The notes beneath the pieces were generated by a model. That model worked only from the letters and a program-made list of their open reading frames with translations, did no database searches and was not told the DNA's origin. The position numbers and the translations under genes are program-made. A DNA stretch of 64,000 nt, from the NCBI GenBank assembly GCA_012038135.1, contig JAAVJQ010000009.1, positions 81,749-145,748 of the forward strand, in the 5' to 3' direction. The first letter of the stretch is position 1. The number at the start of each line of letters is the position of its first letter. Positions 16,667 to 25,034 of this stretch are shown piece by piece. The stretch comes from Salinimicrobium nanhaiense (GTDB lineage: Bacteria > Bacteroidota > Bacteroidia > Flavobacteriales > Flavobacteriaceae).

Positions 16667-17788
16667 ATGAAGAAAATCAGTTTTTTACTTTTATTCAGCA
16701 TCTTTTTTGCTTTTACTGCCTGTAATGAAGAATATCCCGATCTTGAAAACGGAATTTATGCCGAGTTCAAAACCAATCATGGAACCTTTTTGGCAGAATT
16801 ATATCACGAAGCCACTCCAATGACGGTTGCAAGTTTTGTTTCCCTTGCAGAAGGCAACAGCGCATTGGCCGAAGAAAAATACAAAGGTAAACCCTTTTAT
16901 GACGGTCTTGTTTTTCACCGCGTGATCAAGGATTTTATGATACAGGGAGGAGATCCTGAAGGAACCGGAAGCGGTGGCCCGGGCTACAAATTCCCTAACG
17001 AGATTGTTGATACCTTAAAACATGATTCTAAAGGTTTGCTTTCAATGGCAAATTCCGGCCCTAACAGTAACGGCAGCCAGTTCTTTATTACTCTAAAAGA
17101 AACTCCGTGGCTTGACGGTATGCATACGGTTTTTGGAGAAGTGATCCAGGGGCAGGAAGTAGTTGATGCCATTGGACAGGTTGAAACGCAGCCGGGAGAT
17201 CGCCCTGTGGAAGATGTGGTGATAGAAAAGGTAAACATCATTCGTAAAGGTGATGCCGCTAAGGATTTTAAAGCTTCGGAAGTGCTTTCAAAGGAACTTC
17301 AGGATTTCAAAACAGAAACTGAAGCCAGGGAACGGGAAATGGCAGAGAAACGAGAAGCTATATCACAACGTTTTGAAAACTTACGAGCCGAGGCTCAAGA
17401 CCTTGAGAACGGTCTTAAAATAGCATTTTTGGAAGAAGGAGAAGGCCCACAACCTAAACAGGGCGATACAGTTATGGTAAATTATGAAGGCTATCTTACC
17501 TCGGGCGATCTTTTCGACACTAATGTTGCCGAAGTTGCCGAAGAACATGGAATGCTCAATTCAAGGAGACAGGAAATGGGAGGATATGCACCAATGCCCG
17601 TTCTTTATAGCCCCGATGCTCCAATGATCCCAGGATTTAAAAATGGGGTACAACAAATGAAACTTGGAGACAAAGCCGTGCTTTTCATTCCGGCCTCTCA
17701 AGGTTATGGAGAACGTGGAGCTCCCCCTGTTATCCCTCCATCTGCCGATCTCATCTTTGAAGTAGAGATGGTGGAGATACAGGAGTAA
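16667..17788 (+). CDS. Lipoprotein with cyclophilin plus FKBP isomerase domains
   Basis: 373 residues with a lipobox (Cys19). The cyclophilin domain (about 28-195) contains [21 protein letters not shown], the catalytic Arg in FHRV, and [10 protein letters not shown] charged helical linker (about 200-250) leads to an FKBP domain (about 255-373: [48 protein letters not shown]). Fusing two unrelated prolyl isomerases gives a periplasmic folding chaperone. It is third in the DHH-gldI operon and is probably tied to export of surface proteins. Confidence 0.93.
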   Translation: MKKISFLLLFSIFFAFTACNEEYPDLENGIYAEFKTNHGTFLAELYHEATPMTVASFVSLAEGNSALAEEKYKGKPFYDGLVFHRVIKDFMIQGGDPEGTGSGGPGYKFPNEIVDTLKHDSKGLLSMANSGPNSNGSQFFITLKETPWLDGMHTVFGEVIQGQEVVDAIGQVETQPGDRPVEDVVIEKVNIIRKGDAAKDFKASEVLSKELQDFKTETEAREREMAEKREAISQRFENLRAEAQDLENGLKIAFLEEGEGPQPKQGDTVMVNYEGYLTSGDLFDTNVAEVAEEHGMLNSRRQEMGGYAPMPVLYSPDAPMIPGFKNGVQQMKLGDKAVLFIPASQGYGERGAPPVIPPSADLIFEVEMVEIQE

Positions 17789-17812
17789 GAAATTTTTAGG
17801 ATTTAAAATTAT

Positions 17813-17838
17813 TAACCCTGCCCAATGGCAGGGTTTTT
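17813..17838 (+). terminator. Terminator of the gldI operon
   Basis: CCCTGCC, a 4-base loop, GGCAGGG, then a T run, about 25 bp after the isomerase stop codon. Confidence 0.9.
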
Positions 17839-17979
17839 CATTTATCAGAATTTTACACCTGTCCAAAAGTCATTTAAATCGCCTAACTTCAAGATTGTTA
17901 ACAGTTTGTTGATAAAAACGTAAGATTGAAGCCACACAATTTTCGTTTCTTGTGACATCTTTAAACAACACAAAAACTA

Positions 17980-20900
17980 ATGAAACAAAAATTACATTTT
18001 GGAGGTCTGTTCCTCCTTTTTTTCTTCTTTTTTACCTCCCTTAGCGCCCAGACGGTATTTATAAATGAGATCCATTATGACAATGATGGAGCAGATACAG
18101 GAGAGGGCGTGGAGCTTGCGGGGCCTGCAGGCACAGATCTTACCGGGTGGAATATTGTTTTCTACAATGGAAACAACAATTTGGCCTATGGAACAAGAAG
18201 CCTGGCTGGAACCATTCCTGATCAACAAGGAGGTTTTGGTACCCTGTCTTTTTCTGAAGCAGGGATCCAGAATGGAGCCCCCGATGGACTGGCACTTATA
18301 AATGCAGGCGGTGAGGTAGTCCAGTTCCTTTCATACGAAGGAACGATTACGGCTTTAGATGGACCTGCAGCAGGAATGACCAGTATTGATATTCTTGTTG
18401 AAGAAACAGGCACGACTCCTGTAGATTTTTCGCTTCAGCTTGGAGGGGAAGGCAATTCTTATTCAGATTTTACCTGGGAAGAAGCTTCTGCAGCTACTTT
18501 TGGTGCTATAAATACAAATCAGGATTTTGGAGGGGAGATCACAGATCCCAATCCAGAGCCCGAGCCGGAACCGGAGCCCCAACCTGAACCTGCCAATAGC
18601 GTCGTGTTTATTAATGAGATCCATTATGATAACGCCAGCACAGATGTTGATGAAGGTGTGGAAATTGCCGGAACTGCAGGAACAGATCTTTCAGCTTTCA
18701 GTATTTTTCTATATAATGGAAGTGGTGGGGCATATTATCAAACTATCGCTCTCGAAGGAATAATTCCTGCTCAACAAAACGGTTATGGCACTTTATTTTT
18801 CCCAGCTTCAGGTTTACAAAATGGTTCTCCAGATGGGTTAGCTTTAGTGAAGGAAACCGAGGTGCTTCAATTTCTTAGCTACGTAGGAGAAATTACCGCA
18901 ACTAACGGACCTGCAGTAGGAATGACGAGTACAGATATTGGCGTTGCCGAAGGCAGCAATACCCCTGTAGGCTATTCTCTTCAACTCACGGGTGAAGGTT
19001 CTTATTACGAAGATTTCACCTGGGCTGCAGAGAATTTGAACACTAATGGAGAAGTAAATAATGGCCAAACCTTTCTTTCTCCGGAACCGGTTTTGTTCAT
19101 CAACGAGTTTCATTATGATACAGCTGGAACAGACTCAGGCGAAGCCATTGAAGTCGCGGGTACTGCAGGTTTGGACTTGTCTGAATATCAAATTCTTTTC
19201 TATAACGGAAACAATGGAGAGGTTTATAAAACTGAAAATTTAAGCGGAATTTTACCTAACCTACAATCTGGTTATGGAACTAAGGAATTTTACGTCTCCG
19301 GAATCCAGAATGGTGCTCCTGACGGATTTGCCCTTGTAAAAGGAGAAGAAGTGATCCAGTTTTTAAGCTATGAAGGGACTTTCACTGCTGTAGGCGGACC
19401 TGCCGATGGAATGACCAGCGCAGACATTGGAGTTTTTGAAGGCGGAGTCACTGAAGGATATTCCCTGCAGCTTGGGGGCGTTGGTTTCAATTATGAAGAT
19501 TTCACCTGGCAGGAAGCCCAGGCAAATACATTTGGTGCTGTAAATATTAACCAGACTTTTGGAACTGAGGCAATTGAACCTGAACCTGAACCAACAGAAC
19601 CCGGAACGATCGCTCACGCAAGAGCTGCCGGGATAGGAACCAAACTTACTATTGAAGGAACCTTAACTGTTACAGATCATCATGGAAATACAGCATACAT
19701 ACAGGATGAAACAGGAGGTATTGCACTTTTTGGCAGTCTCGTCACCGAAGCTGATAAATTTGAGATAGGTGATAAAGTTCGTGTTACCGGAACCAGAGCT
19801 GTTTATAATGAGCTCATTCAACTTTCAGATCTGGAAACTGTAGAGCTTATGGATGAACCCAACACACCCATTGAGCCAAAAGAAATCACGTTAGCCGAAC
19901 TGGAAAACTATCGCGGTCAACTGGTAAAGATCTCCGATATGAGGTTCCCCGATCCCGGTCAGCTTTTCTTCGGAAATGCAAATTACCTGGTTTCTGATGC
20001 CAGTGGAGAAGCTGAATTGAGAATAGATTCAGATGTTGAGGCTTTAGTTGGCAAAGTGCAGCCAGAGACTTGTGCAGAAGTTGTTGGAGTTGTGGGTCGT
20101 TACAACAATATTAATCAACTCCTTCCCAGAATGCTGGAGGACCTGCCATGTGCAGAAGAATTCGATCCTACATATCCGGGGTCAGAAATTTCCAAAGACC
20201 TTACTTTCGAGGCAGCAACCTGGAATATAGAATGGTTTGGAGATGAGGAAAATGCGCCTTCTGCACGTCAGGAAAATTCTGATGAAATTCAGAAAGAAGC
20301 TGTCAAAGCCGCCCTTTTGGAACTGGATGCAGATGTGATCGCGGTAAATGAAATATCAGATGATGTACTTTTCGCGCAAATGGTTTCAGAAATGGAAGGT
20401 TACGATTTTATTCTTTCCGAAGCTACCTCCTACCCGGACGAACCCGGAGGGCAAAAAGTAGGTTTTGTTTATAAGACCTCAACAGTCAATGTTACTGCCA
20501 GCAGACCGTTGCTTACCGAACTGCACCCTTTCTATAACGGGGGAGATTACTCCCTGCTTCCGGATTATCCGGAAACTGCCGACAGGTTCTTTGCCAGTGG
20601 AAGACTGCCGTTCCTCATGGAAGCCAACGTTACTGTCAATGGTGATACGCAGGAAATGAAGTTTATAGCCCTTCATGCCAGAGCAAATTCAGGGACGGGT
20701 TCTCAGGGAAGATATGATATGCGCAAGTATGATGTCGAAGTATTAAAAGATTACCTTGATCATTATTTTGCACTTGATAAGGTCATGATCATGGGAGATT
20801 ACAACGATGATCTCGATTATACTGTAGCCAATGTAAGCACCACGGTCACTACTTATGATGAATTCCTTCAGGACAATGAAGACTACAGTTTTCCAACATT

Positions 20901-21963
20901 GGCTCTAAGTGAAGCCGGATACCGTTCTTACGTGGTGGGAAATTACAATGACATGATCGACCACATTATGATCACCAATGAACTGGATAACAGCTATATG
21001 GAAGGTTCGGCCAGAGTACATTACGAACTGTACAATAGCGACTATACCTATACTACATCAGACCATTTTCCTGTTTCGGTGAGGCTGCTGCTTTCTGAAT
21101 TAAAAATTGGTGCCGTAGATACTTCAGGATTTATTTGTGCTGAAGGCGATACAGTGGATGCAACTGTTTCTGCGGAAGGCGGAATTGCTCCTTACACTTA
21201 TTCCTGGAGCAACGGACAGGAAACTGCCACCGCCACCGGACTTTCTGCCGGAACCTATAGTGTTGAAGTTAGCGATGTTCTTGGGAATACAGTTACTACT
21301 GAATTTGTTATTTCTGAAGCAGCTCCAATAAACATCAGCCTTGTTGAAGATCAAACGCTTTACTCCGGCTACGAAACTTCATGTACTACACTCAGTGCTG
21401 TGGAGATCACAGGAGGTTCAGGGGATTACCTTTATGAGTGGAGCACGGGTGCAACTTCAGAAGCTATTGAGGTTTGTCCTTTAGAAACTTCAGAATACAC
21501 ATTAATGATTACCGATACGGTTACGGGATGTACTGCAGAAGCCAGTGTAATGGTAATTGTAGAAGACGTAAGCTGCGGAAAAAAGGGAGATAAGGTACTG
21601 CTTTGCCACAACGGAAAACCCATTTGTGTGGCACCACAGGCTGTAGAAGCACATTTGAGAATTGGAGCCACTCTTGGATCTTGTGAAGACCAACTACCTG
21701 TAGTTGCTATTGATGAAGTTGCTGCGTGGCCCAATCCAACTTCGGGTGATTCACAGGTAAGAGTTACAGCAGCCAAAGCCTTTAGAGGAAATCTATTGAT
21801 CTATGATCTTAATGGTGCTCCCCTTTCAAAACAGGAGATTTTAGTAAAAGAGGGGGCGACAGATTTTCCTCTGGACCTTAGGAACCTTCCCAAAGGAATC
21901 TATCTTGTAAAGATCCATGCTGAAGGTTTTGAAAGCCACGGATTAAAATTGATAAAGGAGTAG
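17980..21963 (+). CDS. Large secreted endonuclease: three lamin-tail repeats, OB domain, EEP nuclease, T9SS tail
   Basis: 1327 residues with a signal peptide (about 1-23, ending LSAQ). Three copies of a 165-residue LTD-like unit start near 25, 208 and 371, each opening with FINE-HYD and containing LYNG or FYNG and QNG-PDG. Proline/glutamate linkers separate them. An OB-fold-like domain (about 545-730) precedes an endonuclease/exonuclease/phosphatase domain (about 742-1030: TWNIEWFG, AVNEIS, LHARANSG, MGDYNDD, TSDHFP). Two SprB-type repeats, a LCHNGKPICVAP segment (about 1206) and a C-terminal type IX sorting domain (PNPTSGD to the end) follow. It is probably an extracellular or surface DNase used for DNA scavenging. 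Confidence 0.92.
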   Translation: MKQKLHFGGLFLLFFFFFTSLSAQTVFINEIHYDNDGADTGEGVELAGPAGTDLTGWNIVFYNGNNNLAYGTRSLAGTIPDQQGGFGTLSFSEAGIQNGAPDGLALINAGGEVVQFLSYEGTITALDGPAAGMTSIDILVEETGTTPVDFSLQLGGEGNSYSDFTWEEASAATFGAINTNQDFGGEITDPNPEPEPEPEPQPEPANSVVFINEIHYDNASTDVDEGVEIAGTAGTDLSAFSIFLYNGSGGAYYQTIALEGIIPAQQNGYGTLFFPASGLQNGSPDGLALVKETEVLQFLSYVGEITATNGPAVGMTSTDIGVAEGSNTPVGYSLQLTGEGSYYEDFTWAAENLNTNGEVNNGQTFLSPEPVLFINEFHYDTAGTDSGEAIEVAGTAGLDLSEYQILFYNGNNGEVYKTENLSGILPNLQSGYGTKEFYVSGIQNGAPDGFALVKGEEVIQFLSYEGTFTAVGGPADGMTSADIGVFEGGVTEGYSLQLGGVGFNYEDFTWQEAQANTFGAVNINQTFGTEAIEPEPEPTEPGTIAHARAAGIGTKLTIEGTLTVTDHHGNTAYIQDETGGIALFGSLVTEADKFEIGDKVRVTGTRAVYNELIQLSDLETVELMDEPNTPIEPKEITLAELENYRGQLVKISDMRFPDPGQLFFGNANYLVSDASGEAELRIDSDVEALVGKVQPETCAEVVGVVGRYNNINQLLPRMLEDLPCAEEFDPTYPGSEISKDLTFEAATWNIEWFGDEENAPSARQENSDEIQKEAVKAALLELDADVIAVNEISDDVLFAQMVSEMEGYDFILSEATSYPDEPGGQKVGFVYKTSTVNVTASRPLLTELHPFYNGGDYSLLPDYPETADRFFASGRLPFLMEANVTVNGDTQEMKFIALHARANSGTGSQGRYDMRKYDVEVLKDYLDHYFALDKVMIMGDYNDDLDYTVANVSTTVTTYDEFLQDNEDYSFPTLALSEAGYRSYVVGNYNDMIDHIMITNELDNSYMEGSARVHYELYNSDYTYTTSDHFPVSVRLLLSELKIGAVDTSGFICAEGDTVDATVSAEGGIAPYTYSWSNGQETATATGLSAGTYSVEVSDVLGNTVTTEFVISEAAPINISLVEDQTLYSGYETSCTTLSAVEITGGSGDYLYEWSTGATSEAIEVCPLETSEYTLMITDTVTGCTAEASVMVIVEDVSCGKKGDKVLLCHNGKPICVAPQAVEAHLRIGATLGSCEDQLPVVAIDEVAAWPNPTSGDSQVRVTAAKAFRGNLLIYDLNGAPLSKQEILVKEGATDFPLDLRNLPKGIYLVKIHAEGFESHGLKLIKE

Positions 21964-21987
21964 ATAATTTGATTAATCTCCTATAAA

Positions 21988-22024
21988 AAGACCTGCTAAA
22001 AATGTCATTTTTGGCAGGTCTTTC
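21988..22024. terminator. Terminator between the nuclease and pepD
   Basis: AGACCTGC pairs with GCAGGTCT around a loop that itself contains the palindrome AAAAATGTCATTTTT (21998-22012). A T-rich run follows. It lies between convergent genes. Confidence 0.85.
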
Positions 22025-22047
22025 ATTTTATCTCTTTCGGAAAAAAA

Positions 22048-23511
22048 TTACTCCTTCTCCGGAATATTCTTCAACACTTCCAGCACAAACTTCCAGTATT
22101 TCTGCGCAGAAGATATATTTGCCCTTTCATCTGGAGAGTGGGCACCACGAATGGTAGGGCCAAAGGAGATCATATCCATTTCGGGATAGTTCTTCCCTAA
22201 AATTCCGCACTCAAGGCCTGCATGACACGCAGCGATATCGGGTTTATCGGTATTCATTTTTTGATAAAGTTCATCCAGTACTTTCAGGATCGGGGAATCC
22301 ATGTTTGGTGCCCACCCGGGATATGCACCGGAAAGTTCCACTTCAAAACCTGCCAGTTCAAACCCTGACCGAATGCTGTTCGCCAAATCTGTCTTTGAGG
22401 ACTCTACCGAAGAACGGGTCAAACAAAGCACTTCAATTTTCCCGTTTTTGACAGTTACCCTGGCAACATTGTTTGATGTTTCTACAAGGCCTTGAATATC
22501 GGGACTCATTCTGTACACTCCGTTAGGAACAGCATAAAGTGATTTCACGAAAAGCTCATGTACCCCCAACTCCATAACTTTTGCGGGAGCTTCAGTTTCA
22601 GAGATCTCGATAAGCAGCTTTGGTTCCAGAGATTTATATTCCTGCTGAATTTCCTGGATCAATTTTCCCATTTCCGAAGAAAAATCTTCTTTCTGGATCT
22701 TATCGACCACAACTACAGCCTCACTTTCCCGCGGAATAGCATTTCGAAGTCCGCCGCCGTTGATCTCCGCGATCCTCATTCCGAAGTTTTCAAAGCCTCC
22801 AAACAGGATCCTGTTCATTATTTTATTGGCATTCCCCAGACCTCTGATAATATCCATTCCTGAATGACCACCCTGCAGCCCTTTGACTACAACTTTGTAC
22901 GCAACAGTATCTGCAGGCGGCTCTTCTTCTTTATAGGTTCTCGTGGCGGTAATATCTACTCCCCCGGCGCAACCAATTCCAATTTCATTATCCTCTTCGG
23001 TATCCAGGTTAAGCAGGATATCCCCTTTCAAAATTCCCGGTTTCAAACCCATGGCACCGGTCATTCCGGTTTCTTCATCAATGGTGAAAAGTGCTTCAAG
23101 GGCAGGATGTTCTATCTCCTTACTTTCCAGAATTGCCATCATGGTAGCCACGCCCAGGCCGTTGTCGGCGCCCAAAGTGGTGCCTCTTGCTCTAACCCAG
23201 TCTCCGTCCACATACATGTCTATCCCCTGATTGTCAAAATCAAAATCGGAGTCGTTGTTTTTCTGGTGCACCATGTCTAAATGGGACTGTAGCACCACGG
23301 ATTTTTTATTCTCCATTCCCGGAGTGGCAGGTTTCCTTATAATCACATTTCCTACTTCATCTACCTCAGTTTCCAGCCCAAGGTTGTTTCCAAAGTTTTT
23401 CATGAATTCTATTACCCTTTCTTCCTTTTTGGAAGGTCGGGGAACAGCATTGAGGTCGGCGAATTTATTCCAGAGTGGCTTTGGCTCCAAAGTCCTTATT
23501 TCTTCATTCAT
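22048..23511 (-). CDS. pepD: Aminoacyl-histidine dipeptidase (M20 family)
   Basis: Cytosolic zinc exopeptidase of the PepD/carnosinase type, 487 aa, normal length. Metal ligands and catalytic residues appear in LQSHLDMVHQ, TLGADNGLGVA, TIDEETGMTGA, NLDTEED and ACHAGLECGIL; the dimerisation lid domain lies at about 205-400 (GLQGGHSGMDI). Final ligand His is in RGAHSPDE. It hydrolyses Xaa-His and other dipeptides. It is a single gene with its own promoter at 23536-23543. Confidence 0.95.
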   Translation of the reverse strand: MNEEIRTLEPKPLWNKFADLNAVPRPSKKEERVIEFMKNFGNNLGLETEVDEVGNVIIRKPATPGMENKKSVVLQSHLDMVHQKNNDSDFDFDNQGIDMYVDGDWVRARGTTLGADNGLGVATMMAILESKEIEHPALEALFTIDEETGMTGAMGLKPGILKGDILLNLDTEEDNEIGIGCAGGVDITATRTYKEEEPPADTVAYKVVVKGLQGGHSGMDIIRGLGNANKIMNRILFGGFENFGMRIAEINGGGLRNAIPRESEAVVVVDKIQKEDFSSEMGKLIQEIQQEYKSLEPKLLIEISETEAPAKVMELGVHELFVKSLYAVPNGVYRMSPDIQGLVETSNNVARVTVKNGKIEVLCLTRSSVESSKTDLANSIRSGFELAGFEVELSGAYPGWAPNMDSPILKVLDELYQKMNTDKPDIAACHAGLECGILGKNYPEMDMISFGPTIRGAHSPDERANISSAQKYWKFVLEVLKNIPEKE

Positions 23512-23535
23512 TTTGTTGGTGTTTTAGTTTGAGAA

Positions 23536-23543
23536 CAAAGATA
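23536..23543 (-). promoter_or_regulatory. -7 box of pepD
   Basis: TATCTTTG on the minus strand, 24 bp before the pepD ATG; an exact match to the TAnnTTTG consensus. No clear -33 TTG was found at the right distance. Confidence 0.55.
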
Positions 23544-23840
23544 GGAAGAAATGAGGGTTTCCTTTATTGGCCAGGAATTAACGAATGTTTTTTGAGTGGA
23601 TAGAGGACAGAGGATAGTAAGTAGAAATTATTTTTGCCGCGAATTCACGAATGATCTTTCTCTTTGATTTTTTACCTCATCTCCCACCCCGCCTTACAGG
23701 CACCCCTCCGGAGGATGGGAAGGAACGAGAGACTATAAATAAGACGACTTTACTCTGAAAGAAATTCTATTATGGTCTGCGAAATCAGTGAGAAAACAAG
23801 CAATTCGTAAATTTGTGGCATATAAAAACCCACAAAAAAA

Positions 23841-23872
23841 GTCTTGGTTCTTGACTCTTGGCTCTTGAGTCT
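23841..23872. repeat. GTCTTGACTCTTGG-type intergenic repeat, copy 1
   Basis: AGTCTTGGTTCTTGACTCTTGG followed by CTCTTGAGTC is a run of 7-8 bp words TCTTGR. Related runs are at 36157-36193 (opposite orientation), 50468-50505 and, shorter, 9178-9200 inside the MITE. Confidence 0.7.
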
Positions 23873-23882
23873 AAAAAAATCC

Positions 23883-23890
23883 TACTTTTG
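23883..23890 (+). promoter_or_regulatory. -7 box immediately before the DUF3810 start codon
   Basis: TACTTTTG ends 4 bp before the GTG start at 23895, so the transcript should have almost no leader. TTG words of the adjacent repeat (23841-23872) lie at suitable distance to act as the -33 element. Confidence 0.5.
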
Positions 23891-23894
23891 AAAG

Positions 23895-24965
23895 GTGAAC
23901 AAAAAAGCTGCATTAATTCTTGCCCTGTTCCTGCCGGTTCAATTGATTCTGATAAGAATATTGAGCGGGTATCCCAATTTCGTTGAACGCTGGTACAGCA
24001 ACGGGATCTATCCTTTCACCTCTGCCCTGCTGCGAAAAGGTTTGGGATTTATACCTTTTTCGCTGGGGGATCTTTTGTACGCTCTGCTGGTGGTCATGTT
24101 GATTAGATGGTTTGCTCTTCGGGTGCAGCAGCGGTTCAGAGAGCCAAAGCGTTGGATCATCAACGGGATCGCCGTTCTTTCGCTGGTTTACTTTTGCTTC
24201 AATTTGTTCTGGGGATTTAATTATTACCGGCTTCCGTTGCACCAGGCACTCGAAATGGAGGATGATTACACAACAGAAGAGTTGATCAACCTTACCCGGG
24301 ACCTTATCACAACTTCCAATGACCTACAGTACTCCCTTACTGGAAATGATTCTCTAAAAGTTGAACTTCCGCATTCAAAAAGTGATATTCTGGATCTTTC
24401 CATCACGGGCTATAAAAACCTGGAAGAAAATTTTCCCGAGCTAAATTATAGTATTCCCAGTCTTAAGAGATCTCTTTACAGCCTTCCGCTCACTTATATG
24501 GGTTTTAACGGATATCTAAACCCACTTACCAATGAAGGCCAGGTAAACACCTTAATTGTTCCATACAAGATTCCCACAACCGCCAGCCATGAGATTGGGC
24601 ACCAGCTCGGTTTTGCTAAAGAAAATGAAGCGAATTTCCTTGCCTGTCTTACTACCATGAATCATCCTGATGCCTACTTCAGGTATTCGGGTTATACTTT
24701 TGCGCTTAGCTATTGCCTTAGCGAACTTTATCGCAGGGATCAAGCTTTGGCCGAAGAACTTTTAGAAGAGGTGAATTTCGGCATCAAGGAAAATTACAGG
24801 GAGGTGCGCGAATTTTGGGAGAGCCATGCCAATCCTTTTGAACCACTTTTTATGTTCACGTACAATTCTTTTCTGGTGGCTAATAATCAGCCCGAAGGTA
24901 TGCGGAGTTACAGTTATGTGGTAGCGCTCCTGGTAAATTACCACAAAAGCAGGGGGAGAATGTAA
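23895..24965 (+). CDS. DUF3810 membrane-anchored putative zinc peptidase, 356 aa
   Basis: Starts with GTG. Three hydrophobic segments at the N-terminus (about 5-22, 40-70 and 85-110) are followed by a soluble domain. It carries a metalloprotease-like motif, TASHEIGHQLGFAKENEANFLA, with the HExGH core and a downstream Glu as likely metal ligands. This matches DUF3810, widespread in Bacteroidota and of unknown substrate. The C-terminal part (about 270-356) is helical. The activity is inferred only from the motif. Confidence 0.88.
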   Translation: MNKKAALILALFLPVQLILIRILSGYPNFVERWYSNGIYPFTSALLRKGLGFIPFSLGDLLYALLVVMLIRWFALRVQQRFREPKRWIINGIAVLSLVYFCFNLFWGFNYYRLPLHQALEMEDDYTTEELINLTRDLITTSNDLQYSLTGNDSLKVELPHSKSDILDLSITGYKNLEENFPELNYSIPSLKRSLYSLPLTYMGFNGYLNPLTNEGQVNTLIVPYKIPTTASHEIGHQLGFAKENEANFLACLTTMNHPDAYFRYSGYTFALSYCLSELYRRDQALAEELLEEVNFGIKENYREVREFWESHANPFEPLFMFTYNSFLVANNQPEGMRSYSYVVALLVNYHKSRGRM

Positions 24966-25034
24966 GGCTTTGGTATTCTTGAATTTTTTTTAACTTACCT
25001 GCTTGAAATATTTTATCCAATCCTAAACTACTTT

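Larger units (their letters stand above)
23512..23894. other. Intergenic region between pepD and DUF3810 gene
   Basis: No gene is supported. The region contains the pepD promoter, a CGCGAATTCACGAATGATC word (about 23639) like those flanking the GxxExxY gene at 63488, and a GTCTTGGTTCTTGACTCTTGG repeat at 23841-23872. Confidence 0.6.

Noticed and set aside
22864..23280. 138-aa and neighbouring antisense ORFs inside pepD
   Set aside because: Shadow frames of a strongly supported M20 peptidase.
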